The position numbers and the translations under genes were made by a program. This document shows, in pieces, positions 45,046 to 57,078 of a DNA stretch of 64,000 nt. Positions within the stretch are counted from its first letter, which is position 1. Each line of letters begins with the position of its first letter. Below the pieces are notes generated by a model. It made no database searches and was not told where the DNA came from. It saw only the letters and a program-made list of their open reading frames with translations. The stretch is from Tieghemostelium lacteum (taxonomy: Eukaryota > Evosea > Eumycetozoa > Dictyosteliales > Raperosteliaceae): assembly GCA_001606155.1 (NCBI GenBank), contig LODT01000021.1, positions 372,001 through 436,000 on the forward strand, written 5' to 3'.

Positions 45046-47139
45046 TTATTTACCCAAAATATAAGAAATTTTACCAACAACCTCAATTGCAGTTGCTTGA
45101 GATTTAGTTTCATAAATATAACTTTTTCCATCTATATATTCTATTGTAAAATTCTTTGGTTTTTGTTCGACAAGAGCAATCTTTGATACATCTTTAATTA
45201 AACGAGCAGGTCTTTTAGTCTCCTGTTCTTTTGGAGACATATTTGTGATTCTTTCTCTGTCGATACCCAAAATTCTTTCCTGTTTGGAACCATATTTTTT
45301 TAATTTTGTAACCTCATAGGTTTTGTACTGCCAAGCCAAGGCATCATACCAAAATATCTCCTGTTGTTGATCAGCACCGCCTGAACCATCGTCACCAGAC
45401 AATGGTGACAATGATGGATCTATAATCATAGATCTTCTGTGATTTGAAGTTGCCAAAACTAAATCCACTGAACCTAATTGCTCCATTGTCATATTTAGAT
45501 TACAACTGACACCATTTTCCAGGGTAAAATGGTGATCAGTAAATGTCAATTTTCTCTTTTTACAAGTATTCATAAGTAGCTCTTTCAGCTTGGTATCTGG
45601 TTGATATGCAACCTTGGTAATTGAGCCATCAGGTAGAGTAATCTTTACCACTAGTAATGAATCACCTCCACCTACACTACCACTAACTCTTCTATGATGT
45701 CCTTTCTCATATGCTCCACCAGGTTGTAATGTATTTCCACTTCCACTCTTGGTAGTACTATTGTTACTCCAAGAAGCTCTCTTTTTGTGTCCTTCATATT
45801 TTGGATTAAAACACAAAACAAATATCTCATCTCGGAATTTGTAAATCAATTGATTAGGGTCTAGTGTTGGATAATCTTCGTCTATCCTACCCTCAGAGTC
45901 TTGCGCAATACGTAAAAAGTATGCTTTAGGGTCCGGTATCAGTGGAGATGTAGTAACACCTGGTGATGATCCGGTACTCGATGAGGAAACTGATGAATTA
46001 GGACTCAAAGATGTTGGTGAACTTCCACCTGATAGAGGATGGCTGGCAAAGTAAGATTTCAATACCGCAGCAATAGTCTGTATAACAGTAGCTTTCTCTA
46101 TAATCTTTACTTTGATTACACCAACACCTGGTATACCTGGATGCACACCAATAACTATACCATTAGTACCAACTGGCGGTGTAACATCTCCGTACTCCAG
46201 AAACATTTCATCACGATTCTGATCAGAATTTGGTCTGACCAGACGTGTGAGAAGTGAATCATTCTTTACTTGTGTTGCACCGTCGCCTGTGGGCACTGGT
46301 ATCTGTTCTTTTACAAACACAAATACAGGTGCATTGGGATTAGTTGTAATGGTTGTAGTCTCTGTAGTTATCGTAACTGTTCCATTGGTATTATTGGTAG
46401 TTGTGTTGGGTTTTACTTGCGTTTGTTGCTGCTGTTGTTGTGATTCTAAATTATTCGATTTTTGATTTAATGATTTATTTAATTTTACAGAGGTTCCAGA
46501 GAATGTTACTATTTTACATTGTGGTTTTTCATTATAATTATTGTTATTGGTCTGGTTGTTTGTTGGTGGTGGTGGTGCTATAGATGTTTGTGTAGGTTGT
46601 TGCTGTGTAGGTTGAGATGTGTTACTTGAATTTGAAGATGTATTTGTAGATGTTGTTGTGTTATTTGAACTATTAGATGATACAGTTGAGGTTGATGTTG
46701 TAGATGATACAGTTGAGGTTGCTGAAGAGGTACTAGATACTGATGTAGTTGTAGATGATGAATTAGTTGCTGATGATACATTACTATTAGTTTGGGAATT
46801 TGGGTTACTTTTATTATTAGCTTGTTGCTGTTGTTGTTGTTGTTGTTGTGTTTGTTGAGGTGGAGATATAGTTATCATTGGTGATTGGTGACCATTATTA
46901 TTGTTATTATTTGGTGTAGTATTACTATTAACATTCTTTCCACCTAGATACATTAGATTTGAAAAGTCTCTTTCAAGACTCTTGCTGTAAGGTGTATCTG
47001 GGTCTTGAATGTCTTGATTGTCATTTGAAAAGTTGTACAATTGCTCTGCTATGGAGTCCCTCTTAAAGGTCTCATAGAATATCTGTGTTTTGTTTCTAAT
47101 CTGTAATACCACTTCATCCAATTCACAAAATGTTGCCAT
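45046..47139 (-). CDS. ripA: RIP3/SIN1 homologue, TORC2 subunit
   Basis: Single-exon minus-strand gene, 697 residues. SIN1 (AVO1 in yeast, RIP3 in Dictyostelium) is a core TORC2 subunit that binds Ras and the AKT-type substrate. The start (MATFCELDEVVLQIRNKTQIFYETFKRD) is followed by a very long Ser/Thr/Asn/Gln linker (about 80-270). A middle region (VGTNGIVIGVHPG) runs into a ubiquitin-like stretch. The Ras-binding domain lies at about 495-570 (LLVVKITLPDGSITKVAYQPDTKLKELL to CNLNMTMEQLGSVDLVLAT). A C-terminal PH domain, about 590-697, starts EIFWYDALAWQYKTYEVTKL and ends AIEVVGKISYILGK. The region links to chemotaxis signalling in Dictyostelium; that role is inherited by homology. Confidence 0.88.
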   Translation of the reverse strand: MATFCELDEVVLQIRNKTQIFYETFKRDSIAEQLYNFSNDNQDIQDPDTPYSKSLERDFSNLMYLGGKNVNSNTTPNNNNNNGHQSPMITISPPQQTQQQQQQQQQANNKSNPNSQTNSNVSSATNSSSTTTSVSSTSSATSTVSSTTSTSTVSSNSSNNTTTSTNTSSNSSNTSQPTQQQPTQTSIAPPPPTNNQTNNNNYNEKPQCKIVTFSGTSVKLNKSLNQKSNNLESQQQQQQTQVKPNTTTNNTNGTVTITTETTTITTNPNAPVFVFVKEQIPVPTGDGATQVKNDSLLTRLVRPNSDQNRDEMFLEYGDVTPPVGTNGIVIGVHPGIPGVGVIKVKIIEKATVIQTIAAVLKSYFASHPLSGGSSPTSLSPNSSVSSSSTGSSPGVTTSPLIPDPKAYFLRIAQDSEGRIDEDYPTLDPNQLIYKFRDEIFVLCFNPKYEGHKKRASWSNNSTTKSGSGNTLQPGGAYEKGHHRRVSGSVGGGDSLLVVKITLPDGSITKVAYQPDTKLKELLMNTCKKRKLTFTDHHFTLENGVSCNLNMTMEQLGSVDLVLATSNHRRSMIIDPSLSPLSGDDGSGGADQQQEIFWYDALAWQYKTYEVTKLKKYGSKQERILGIDRERITNMSPKEQETKRPARLIKDVSKIALVEQKPKNFTIEYIDGKSYIYETKSQATAIEVVGKISYILGK

Positions 47140-48468
47140 TGTCGCAAATATAGGGTTGTTCTAGGTCTTCTAAATACTGTCAGAAGAAATAACAAAAAAA
47201 AAAAAAAATACTTTTTTAAATTTTAAAATTAAAATTGGTGTGTGGGGTTAGTCTGATACCTATAAAATATTTTTATTTTTTTGTATATACATTTATACAT
47301 CAAACTGATGAATATCTGACACACACCCCAATTTTAAATTTTATTTTAATATAATACTATATTCTATACATCTGTTAATTTTGGTTTAGACAATGTATCT
47401 ATCTGTCAGTCAACTCTAGTATTTCATTTTATCTCTATTATCTCATGAGAGATTTTAGATAATAATACAAGATATTATCAAAACCCAAAAGAGGGACCTA
47501 ATTTCAATCCTACAATAACCTATTGTTTATTTGAATTCAAATAATTTCTATTTTTTTTTATTTTTTTATCCCGGTTATCTGATCCACATGACATCGTATT
47601 CAATCTTCTTTCATAATTTCAACTAACTATTTAAACCTTATTATAATTTGGAACCATTGAATAATTATAAAATAACCTATTATTTAAGTTATTACCTAAC
47701 CTCCAAAACAAATAAATAACAAATAAATTTATGTTTTTTTTTTTTGTTATTTGTATCTTTGTGTGCACATTTAACCGATTTTCGAAATATGATAAATTTA
47801 ACTTCAGATTGATTGATTCGCAGTTAACTTCAATAAATTATTTAAAATTTTAATTTTAGATCTATTGGGTTTCAAGCGAATTACACAGTATATTTCTTAC
47901 ATAATTCTCGAGTCTTTCCCAATTATCGTCTAATCTCATTAACTGCACATGAATTTACCAAAACTCTACACAATTTTTACATACAAAATTTTTTTTTTTT
48001 GATTTTTCTCTGTGATGAAAAAGAAAATAATTTTTATTTTTCTTTTTTGTTTGTTAACTCCTTCTCAAATGTAAGTCAATATAAAATCAGAATAAGAGTG
48101 TGCCACACTTGTTTCCTTTTTTATTTAATTTGGTGAACATTAAAACATACATTCAACAAAAACCCACAACATCCTATTATACCCGATTAAAAACACAATA
48201 ATGAAAAAAACAAACCACACACACATAACTAGATAAATTAAAAAAAAAATCGAATCAAATTTCACCTCATAGTGTTACAATTTGTTTAAATAATTTTGTA
48301 GTTTGTTTGGTTTTCTTTTTCATTTCTCAAGTCAACTTCAACTTTAAGAAATAATTTTTTTCTATTGTTCGTAAAAAAATTTTTTTTTTCTTATTCTAAA
48401 AAAAACCGAAATACTAATTTCAAAATTTTTTTTATTGACAATCTTTTAGAAATTTCATATAAATCAAC
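47140..48468. other. Long divergent regulatory region upstream of EF-1alpha
   Basis: About 1.3 kb between the SIN1-homologue start (-) and the EF-1alpha start (+). It contains an imperfect inverted repeat at 47224-47348 (listed separately), several long A and T runs, and a T/A-rich stretch directly before the EF-1alpha ATG. A strong promoter for EF-1alpha is expected here; no TATA box can be singled out in such AT-rich DNA. Confidence 0.5.
47224..47348. repeat. Imperfect inverted repeat with GT/CA-rich core
   Basis: The segment AAAATTGGTGTGTGGGG near 47232-47247 faces CACACACCCCAATTTTAAAT near 47319-47338. They pair with a 2-nt bulge, and the A/T flanks extend the stem outward. The loop is about 70 nt. 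It stands out because GT/CA-rich sequence is rare in these spacers. Could be a cruciform or an RNA element; function unknown. Confidence 0.4.
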
Positions 48469-49836
48469 ATGGGTAAAGAAAAGACACATATTAACATCGT
48501 CGTCATTGGTCACGTAGATGCTGGTAAATCAACTACCACTGGTCATTTGATCTACAAATGTGGTGGTATCGATAAAAGAGTCATTGAAAAGTATGAAAAG
48601 GAAGCCGCTGAAATGGGTAAACAATCCTTCAAATACGCTTGGGTTATGGACAAATTGAAGGCTGAAAGAGAAAGAGGTATCACCATTGATATTGCTCTCT
48701 GGAAATTCGAAACCAACAAATACTACTTCACCATCATTGATGCCCCAGGTCACAGAGATTTCATCAAGAATATGATTACTGGTACCTCACAAGCTGATTG
48801 TGCTGTCTTAGTCATTGCCTCCCCAACTGGTGAGTTCGAAGCTGGTATCGCTAAAAACGGTCAAACCAGAGAACACGCTCTCTTGGCTTACACCCTCGGT
48901 GTCAAACAAATGATTGTTGCCATTAACAAGATGGATGAGAAATCAACCAACTACTCCCAAACCCGTTATGATGAAATCGTCAAAGAAACCTCCTCTTTCA
49001 TCAAGAAAATCGGTTACAACCCAGAAAAAGTTGCCTTCGTCCCAATCTCCGGTTGGAATGGTGACAACATGTTGGAAAGATCTCCAAACATGGACTGGTA
49101 CAAAGGACCAACTTTATTAGAAGCCTTGGATGCCATCGTTGAACCAAAGAGACCACACGACAAACCACTCCGTATCCCATTACAAGATGTCTACAAGATC
49201 GGTGGTATCGGAACTGTACCAGTCGGTCGTGTCGAAACTGGTATCATCAAACCAGGTATGGTCGTCACTTTTGCCCCAGCAAATCTTTCAACTGAAGTCA
49301 AATCTGTTGAAATGCATCATGAACAACTCCCAGAAGCCAGACCAGGTGACAATGTCGGTTTCAACGTTAAAAACGTCTCCGTCAAAGAAATCCGTAGAGG
49401 TATGGTTGCTGGTGACTCCAAGAACGACCCACCAGTAGAAACTGAATCCTTCCAAGCTCAAGTTATCGTATTGAATCACCCAGGTGAAATCCACAACGGT
49501 TACTCTCCAGTCTTGGATTGTCACACTGCTCACATTGCCTGTAAATTCAACGAAATCTTAGATAAAGTTGATAGACGTTCTGGTGCTGTCATTCCAAAAG
49601 AAGCTGGTGCTAAAGTCATCTTAAAGAATGGTGATGCTGGTCTCGTCCAATTAGTCCCAACCAGACCAATGTGTGTTGAAACCTTCACTGAATATCCACC
49701 ATTAGGTAGATTTGCCGTCAGAGATATGAGACAAACCGTTGCCGTCGGTGTCATCAAATCAACCACCAAGAAGGATCTCACCAAGAAAGCTGGTGCTGAT
49801 AAAGGTAAGGCCTCCGCCCCAGCCAAAAAGAAGTAA
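48469..49836 (+). CDS. eef1a: Translation elongation factor 1-alpha
   Basis: Single-exon gene, 455 residues. EF-1alpha brings aminoacyl-tRNA to the ribosome in its GTP form and, in amoebae, also binds actin. GTP-binding motifs: [12 protein letters not shown] (from residue 14), [12 protein letters not shown] and NKMDEKS. The C-terminal barrels ([28 protein letters not shown]) and Lys-rich tail are complete. Codon use is strikingly different from neighbours: strongly biased towards C-ending codons (ATC, GTC, ACC, TTC), as expected for a very highly expressed gene. This also makes antisense frames look open, which is an artefact of the bias. Confidence 0.98.
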   Translation: MGKEKTHINIVVIGHVDAGKSTTTGHLIYKCGGIDKRVIEKYEKEAAEMGKQSFKYAWVMDKLKAERERGITIDIALWKFETNKYYFTIIDAPGHRDFIKNMITGTSQADCAVLVIASPTGEFEAGIAKNGQTREHALLAYTLGVKQMIVAINKMDEKSTNYSQTRYDEIVKETSSFIKKIGYNPEKVAFVPISGWNGDNMLERSPNMDWYKGPTLLEALDAIVEPKRPHDKPLRIPLQDVYKIGGIGTVPVGRVETGIIKPGMVVTFAPANLSTEVKSVEMHHEQLPEARPGDNVGFNVKNVSVKEIRRGMVAGDSKNDPPVETESFQAQVIVLNHPGEIHNGYSPVLDCHTAHIACKFNEILDKVDRRSGAVIPKEAGAKVILKNGDAGLVQLVPTRPMCVETFTEYPPLGRFAVRDMRQTVAVGVIKSTTKKDLTKKAGADKGKASAPAKKK

Positions 49837-50499
49837 ACAGTAACTGTTCTCTTTAATAAAGGTTTTTTGCAATATCATAATTTTAAAATCAAAACACATT
49901 AAAATTCTCTCTTTATATTTTTATTCTTTATAAGTATTGCAAGTTTGTTATAAATCTATTGGTATACATTTTTTTATTATAGGTTCATTCATTATCCAAT
50001 TTTTTATATATTTTACAAATAAAATTCATTATTACTATTTCTCAATTATCGAAAACATCGTTGCGTTAATAAGATCTGACAATCAAACCATGATTTCTCT
50101 TGTTTATTTTGATTTGCACTAAAAAGGAGTTCATCAAAATCCTCATTAATAGATAGATTATCAATAATAGCTGGATGTTCTAAGTTGGATTTCTAATTCT
50201 TGAGATTTGGTCTCTGAAATGATATCAAAGTGGGGTTGGTATATCCTTGAATTTCTACAATGTGTTCGCTACTGTCAGTAGTACAGCATATATTGGTATC
50301 ACTATCCTGCTGATTGTTCAATTAACATATTTCAATTTAAAAAAAGAAATAAATTTACTTGTAAATATATAAATGTCTGTTGTTTGTAAAAGAAAACAAA
50401 AGATGTCAATCTGTTGTGTTTATAATACCACCCGATTTGTTTTTTTATTTGAATTTTGATTTCTTTTTTTTTATTAATATTTGAGTTACATTTATCAAT
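49837..50499. other. Intergenic region after EF-1alpha, with a possible antisense gene fragment
   Basis: Begins with a T-rich 3' UTR-like stretch. The part 50058-50306 has coding character on the minus strand (listed separately). The rest is AT-rich spacer before the CARMIL-like gene. Confidence 0.5.
50058..50306 (-). pseudogene. Possible gene fragment with one internal stop
   Basis: Reading leftwards from 50306, the frame gives DSDTNICCTTDSSEHIVEIQ and continues to NLKN, one stop, then KSNLEHPAIIDNLSINEDFD and onward to about 50058. An acceptor-like CAG lies just before it. The DNA here is less AT-rich than true spacer, which supports former coding. I do not recognise the protein. It looks like the last exon of a decayed gene, or a duplicated fragment. 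Confidence 0.3.
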
Positions 50500-52912
50500 A
50501 TGACTGAAATTCAATTAAATTTACCAAGTGATTGTACATTTGGTGCTAATGAAAAAAGTAATATTATTTATTTTATTTTATCATAATACAAGTTTATATT
50601 AATAATATTTATAATACACTGATATAGAAACTGTTGAAAGTTATTTAAACTCAAAAAAGATTAGTAATCAAAGTGGAGGTAAGAAACAAAGTTTACTATT
50701 CTATGGAGTATTTACAGATGTAAAGAAAAAGAAAGTTTGGGATCTATCAAGTAAAGCAGCATCAGGTGAAGAAGATAAACTTTTAGTATTATCTTCCTAT
50801 AGATTTTTGATATTCACCTCGCAAGGTGGTAAATTAATTCAGGATTTACATATATTGGATTTGATTGAATATCAAACTACACCAAATAATGCAGATGCAA
50901 CTCTTAAATTCAGACAACAGACAGTTGTTTTTAATAACGCTGAGAAGGTACCAGACCTCTCAATGGCTATAAAGAACATGTATATGTTAAATTTCCCAGG
51001 TATGCCTATGGCTGGAACATTACAGGGAAATGCTAGTACATTGGCAAATGAAGTGACTTCATGTGGAGGATTTACTAGATCTTATAGATGTATAAGTGAT
51101 TTCTATTCAGCACCTATTAGAGAGGATATATGTTGGGAGATTGATAATCTCTTTGAGGCTAATCAAATTAAGGATTTGAATTTAACTGATTGGCCTGAAC
51201 CACCAACACCTATTCAGGGAAAAGCAATGATAGAGGCATTGAAATACAATCAGTGGTTTGAATCAGTTAGTGTCTATGCTAATTCTATAGGTGGTGGATG
51301 TCGTATTGGTAATGATGGTGTATTGGCAATGAACAGCATATTGCAGACTAATAAGAGGATTAATAAGTTGGTTCTACAAGGTATACAATCAAGAGAGTCT
51401 TGGATGACTCCTGAAACTTGGATGACTTTGGCATTGAATAACTATTTACATACCATTGATCTCTCTTATAATGCTATTGAGGATCGTGGTTGCCAATCAC
51501 TTTGTAATGATTGGCTTTCAACTATTGGTAGAGAGATTCAGAGTCTTAATCTATCAAAATGTTCAATTGGTAAACAGGGTCTATCATTACTCTTTAAGAC
51601 CCTCAGATCCAATAAGTGGTTGAGTAAAAACATTAAATCATTGTCAATCAGTGACAATAAACTAGAAGATGCTTGTTCTGAGATGGTATTGTTCCTTGCT
51701 GATGCACCATCTTTGAAATCATTCGAGATGGCAAATACTCAACCATTATGGTCTGCTATGAAACCTCCTGCCTCCATTCAAAAGTCTAAAGAAACTAGAC
51801 CAATTCAGAGACTTGACATTTCTGGAAACAGATTAAATCAAAAAGGAACACAAGATCAAAGTTACCAAGATTTATCTGCATTCTTACAATTGATAACTCC
51901 AAACCTAATTGACATTAATCTCTCTAAATGCTATTTAACACCATCATCCATCTACACTGTATTGTCATCTACAATTAACCTCTTTAGATTGGATCTCTCT
52001 GATAATGATCTAGGTGAAGAAGGTATTATTAACCTTGTAGAAAGTCTCTGTCAAACAACTCTACCAAAACTAAAACACCTCTATTTGAATAGAAATATCT
52101 ATGTATCATCTACACCACAAGATATCATCACTCAGACATTGAGTGTTACCAAGATCTCTTCTCTAATTGGTAAACCATCATCTAGCAACACTTCATCAAC
52201 TCAGTCTATTTCCAATGCTATAAAATCACTTGTACGTCTAATTAGCCCACAATCATTCAGTTTATGTCCTTTGGAGACATTGCATATTGCAGGTAACAGT
52301 TCTGGTAGATTAAGAGCTGAAATCATACCACTAGCACAGGCACTTCTAAAGAATGATACCATCACTGAAATTGATATTTCAGGACACCATGCTGGTGATG
52401 AGTTGGCAATCACTCTAGGTAGAGTAATTCAAGTTAACAAGACTCTAAAAACACTTCACTGGGATGAGAATCTTACAACTACAGTTGGTATGGAATACTT
52501 TTCATTAGGATTTCGTAGAAATCAGTCACTTCAACACATGCCATTACCTGTATTGGATATTACAGATTTCTTAAAACAACCAGAGAATTCACCATCAATG
52601 CAATTGATTAAAGAGAGATTAAAATTATCATCTTCAGCTGAAACTAACCCAATTACAATTCAACAGAGAGTCACTCAATTGGCATCTGATATTCAATCAC
52701 AAATCATCAACAATAATTTAAGAAAAATGAAAGATGCAATTAACAAGGCTGTTTCAAGAAAGAGAAATGAGGCTGTAATTTCAAATACAATGACTCCAAA
52801 ATCTGTACCTCAGAATACTTCTACTTCTACTTCCACCCCTACAACTATATCATCTCCACCTCCAATCAACTCCAACTCTACAAAGGATGAATTTGTTGAA
52901 GAATCAATTTAA
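50500..52912 (+). CDS. CARMIL-like leucine-rich-repeat protein with PH-like N-terminus
   Basis: Two exons, 50500-50557 and 50628-52912, give 780 residues. The first 135 residues resemble the CARMIL PH-like domain (LLFYGVFTDVKKKKVWDLSS, LLVLSSYRFLIFTSQGGKLIQDLHILDLIEYQ). Ribonuclease-inhibitor-type leucine-rich repeats fill about 185-640 (NNYLHTIDLSYNAIEDRGCQSL, EIQSLNLSKCSIGKQGLSLL, NLFRLDLSDNDLGEEGIINL, TITEIDISGHHAGDELAI). A helical dimerisation-like part and a Ser/Thr/Pro-rich tail end it. CARMIL proteins regulate actin capping protein. The protein is shorter than classical CARMIL and I see no clear capping-protein interaction motif, so it may be a variant without capping activity. Confidence 0.75.
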
Positions 52913-52988
52913 ATAAAATTGTAATATTCTTTTATAACTAATAATAACAAACAAGTAGCAAGGAGAAGTATGTCTTATGTGTTTTTTC

Positions 52989-54061
52989 TTAGATTTTATT
53001 TTCCAAAGATTTGTAATAATTGATATGATATGGATCTAGTTTTATAAGTAATTGTATATCTTGAAGTAACTGATCTTTAGGGTATTCACCAATTTCCAAT
53101 TTTAACAATAGAGATATATACAAAGGCCATTTACAATCTGGTTCCAATTCCATAAGTTCGGTGATTGGTCCTAATTCACTTTTTAAAATATCTTTGTATT
53201 CTGTTGTTGCCACAATTGGTTTGAGAGTACCAGTTAACCATTTATGATAAACCCAAGAACTTTGATCTTTAGGTTCAGTATAAACAGCATTTCTCACCCA
53301 TTCCAATTCCTCTTTTAATTTTGAAGCCAATTCACTGGGCTCTGTATAGATTTTAGTCAATAGCGATGATCTTTGATGCCATGCTGAATAATTTGAAAAG
53401 TTTTGTTCAATCTTTTTAGTAGTATAATCAAATTCTTGTGTTAAAGGAATACCTGAGTGTTTTAAAATAAATCTTCTATAACTCCAACAATGAACTATAG
53501 ATTTATATTTTATATTAGTATACACTTGAAATTCACTATTAGTTACTAGTAAATACAAACAATTTCTTAAATCTAAATCTAATAATTTTGAACATAACTT
53601 TAGTTCTCTTTCCCAATCACATTTATCCAATTTCAGTGATATCCATTTTCTGTGGAACCAAATCCAATAGGATTTTGTAAATCTCTGTATACACTCTTCA
53701 ATGAATTTCATTTCATTCTTGTAAAGAGTTTGCATTTCATCATGTTCTCTATTCTTTTCTAGATATTCTAAAACTGATCTACGATAATTCCAAATAGAGT
53801 AATACTCTGGGTTATTTTCTAATACAATTTTAGATTCATCTAATGATTTTTCTTCATAAAATTCATCTTCTTGTGATCTCTAATAAGTTATAAGAAGGTT
53901 AGTTTAACTAATTAACAATAAATGCAAATACAAAGTATTTCTCATACAAATTCATTAAATTTTGTAGTTATTCTTTGATATTCTTTAATTTTTTCAAGTT
54001 CTTTAAGTTTTAGCTCTCTGGCTTTTTCTTCTGAGGTTTTAACTTTTAATACACCATGCAT
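52989..54061 (-). CDS. rabggta: Rab geranylgeranyltransferase alpha subunit
   Basis: Three minus-strand exons, 53948-54061, 53561-53879 and 52989-53494, give 312 residues. The enzyme attaches geranylgeranyl groups to Rab GTPases; the alpha subunit is built of prenyltransferase (PPTA) helical repeats. These are clear: NPEYYSIWNYRRSVL, SYWIWFHRKWISL, NFHCWSYRRFIL, NYSAWHQRSSLL and DQSSWVYHKWL. The start MHGVLKVKTSEEKARE is like the family's MHGRxK start. The second intron (53495-53560, 66 nt) has no stop and keeps frame, so it can be mistaken for coding sequence. Removing it restores DLRNFHCWSYRRF exactly. It ends after the PPTA repeats, with no C-terminal LRRs. Confidence 0.92.
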
Positions 54062-54204
54062 TTTGATATCTTTAGGTAAGTACTAATAATAAAATGAATT
54101 TTTTTTTTTTATTCAGAACTTAAGTGTTTGTAAAACTAATCAAAGAGAGAAATTCAAATAAAAATTTTTTTACAATGTTTTAGAAAGAGAAACTTGAGTA
54201 GAGG

Positions 54205-55024
54205 ATGAATACAACTCCACCACAATCCGTTGAAAATGTTTCAACTTTTCCACCACCTCCACCATTCTATAAATTATATTTAAATTATAAAAAAGGTGAC
54301 AATTCAACAGATAGCAGTTCAACAACTGGACTTAAACCACTTGAACCTCCATTACCACCTAAAGATGGTACACATTACACACAATTTGGACAGACATATT
54401 CAACAGTTGATATATTGCCATCTTTAGAAGAATTGGGTAAAACCCAATTATACCCACAAGGTGATATTGAACCAATTAAAGAACTAAAGAAACTAAATAG
54501 ATCTATATTATTCAACTATTTACAATTACTAGAGACTTTAATTGAGAATCCAACTGACTATAGATCAAAAGTTGAAGATATATCTTTACTATTTATAAAT
54601 TTTCATCATTTATTGAATAGTTATAGACCTCACGAGGTAATTATATTCCCAATTTGAGATATATATTCTTCAGTTTTTATTAATCTAATGAAATGATAAA
54701 TAGGCTAGAGAAACTTTAACAAATATAATGATTGAACAAATTAAACAAAAAAAGAATACAAGTGATCAATTAAAACAGACACTAGAGACCAGTAAACAGT
54801 TATTATTAAACTTTTTTAAAGAGATAAATCAAGAACCAGATGCTAAATTATTAGGAATTCTATCAAAACAACAACTACAACAACACCATGGTCAAACACC
54901 TGATCAACCTCACACCGATACTATTAGTACTTTATATATAAATGATCAAGAAAAACAATTCCAACAGCAAATATCAGATATGTTTAATGAATTGGCACTC
55001 ATACCAAAACCAATGGATTTATAA
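54205..55024 (+). CDS. med7: Mediator complex subunit 7
   Basis: Two exons, 54205-54636 and 54704-55024, give 250 residues. MED7 sits in the middle module of Mediator, which links transcription factors to RNA polymerase II. Marks are FPPPPPFYKLYLNY near the start, PPLPPKDGTHYTQFGQTYS, LYPQGDIEPIKELKKLNRSILFNYLQLLETLIENP and, after the intron, the helical ARETLTNIMIEQIKQKK. A Gln/His-rich patch lies at about 205-220. The start ATG is directly before the Pro-rich motif, as in other MED7 proteins. Confidence 0.92.
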
Positions 55025-55077
55025 AGCATCACAGTTAATTAAATTGTAAATAATATATAATATATAATATAATATCT

Positions 55078-56638
55078 TTATTTATTTTTATCATTTTCCA
55101 CTTGTACATTGTTATTGTTATTTGTTGTTATCGAGGATGAATTACCTTGATTTTTGTTAATTTTACAAAGATAATCCAGTTTGAGTAGTACTGATAAAGA
55201 GTCTACAATTAAGAGTACCTGTGATAGTGTGAATACCAAATTGATGGTATAATAGAAATTTGCATTACCAGTACCTTGGTAGATCCACATTTGCCATAGA
55301 ATTGGTGCTAATACAGTGACGTAGATACCAACAACCACAACAATAAAACTATATCTTACACCTTTTAGTGGTTCGTAGAGTAGTGGTAGTAATGAGATGT
55401 GTAGTGCTGTATCTCCTAATGCAGGATATGATTTAAATGTTGCAATAATTGCACACAATACCCATAGATAGAATAATGGGTGCCCTTTTAATCTAAATCC
55501 CAATGGAATGGTATATATAAAAATGTGATATTGGAATATAAATAAAAAGAAATTTCTAAAGTGATCAAATACCTCTATAAAGTAATACCAAAATAGACCT
55601 GTAAACCATTATGTGAGTTAGAATTTTGAATATGTGTTATTTGTATAAATTAACATACCTATATTTGGAGTTAAATCTTCTACAAAAAATGTAAATCCAT
55701 AAACTTTCTCTATAAAGTCCCATGAGTTAAAGAGTTGATAGGAAAAATATAAAATGTAACCTAGTGATAGAATAAATACACCAAATACTGATAAATAGAG
55801 TCCAAAATGTGATTGTGATTTTCCTACTACTGCTTTGTTTGTTGTTGGGTATAACTTCTCTTTTAATATCAATGCAATTGGTATTATCGATATAATTGGA
55901 TATGTAGATAAATAACTAGATAAAGCTACAAAAAATACACTTTTTAATATTGATCCTATAGGTGAGGTATAAATGTTAGTAAATTGATTGTATTATGTGG
56001 TTTAGTTGGGGATAGATAGGAATTGTACCTTTTAATGAAAAATATAAACTTAAAATTATTGATAAATTATTAAATACTATGGTACTCATACCAATACATG
56101 TGAATAGGGTGAATGGGTTGAATAGATATAATGCTGCTGTGATATTTGGAAGATTTGAAGAGGTAGTCAATGGTTTCATTTCCATTGGTAATACTGTTGG
56201 TACTAATATGGTGATTTGACGTAATAGAATGGCAATGAGTAGATCTACAATCAAGAATACCATTTGTGGTAGAATCAATCCAAAGTTACACCATTGATCA
56301 ATATATGCAACCATATCAAATAAAAATAAAAGTAGTGGTGGTTGATGACACACTGATCCTGTATATGGTGAAAGTCCATTATCTCTAAGATGTAAACCTT
56401 CTTGCACTTGTATATATTATTGCCATTAGAATACTATATTTTCTACCTATTTGTCATTCGTTTTAAACTTTTACATACATCTCTTAAAACTTGTTAATGG
56501 TGTAGTAATTTCATTTCTCTGTGAGAACAGTTGATTAAAATCTTGATAGAACAATATAAATCTCAAAAATCCTGATCCAATTAATATAAATATAAATGAT
56601 TTAAAATGGTAGAATCTATTTTCATGAGATTGATTCAT
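55078..56638 (-). CDS. pigU: GPI transamidase subunit PIG-U
   Basis: Four minus-strand exons, 56479-56638, 56029-56406, 55659-55955 and 55078-55598, give 451 residues. PIG-U is a multi-pass ER membrane subunit of the complex that attaches GPI anchors to proteins. Family stretches are ITTPLTSFKRLQEGLHLRDNGLSPYTG (made across intron 1), [69 protein letters not shown] (made across intron 3) and LYLWVLC-like LFYLWVLCAIIATFKSYPALGD. Nine or so hydrophobic helices are visible. The start is ATG 56638; the TTG upstream in frame is not needed. Confidence 0.93.
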
Positions 56639-56656
56639 TTTGGATGTGTTGTTCAA

Positions 56657-57078
56657 AAAAATGAAAATTAAATAGCAAAAAAACTTTAAAAATTATTAAT
56701 AATGATCTATTTTACCTAATTTCACACTTTGTACAGTTTCACATTATAATTTTTTGTTCTAAATCGAAACATATTGATTAATAAGGTTTTGTGTTAATAT
56801 TGATTATTGATTTGTATAGTGTTAATATATTGTTTTTAATTCCAGTAGTTTTTTTAGGTTTTGGGCTTATTATAATTAACAAATTGTTTTTAACATTGTA
56901 AATCTTTGTATATTTGGTAAACACTATTGTTTAATTTTTTAAATGTGATGGATTTAATTTATTTATGAAAAAGTATGAGTAATTGTAGATTGGAAAAGAT
57001 GATCTACTAGAAACAAATTGTAATATTAAAATGAAAAAAGAATTTACATTTAATTCATTACTTTAACAATTAAAGAAC
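56657..57078. other. Divergent promoter region between PIG-U and profilin
   Basis: About 420 nt of AT-rich DNA. No hidden gene or RNA recognised. Confidence 0.55.

Noticed and set aside
46619-46858. Val/Glu/Cys-rich open frame opposite the SIN1 homologue
   Set aside because: It is the complement of the Ser/Thr/Gln repeat linker; low-complexity antisense artefact.
48529-49826. Several open frames antisense to or overlapping EF-1alpha
   Set aside because: The strong C-ending codon bias of EF-1alpha removes stops from other frames; no independent evidence for genes.
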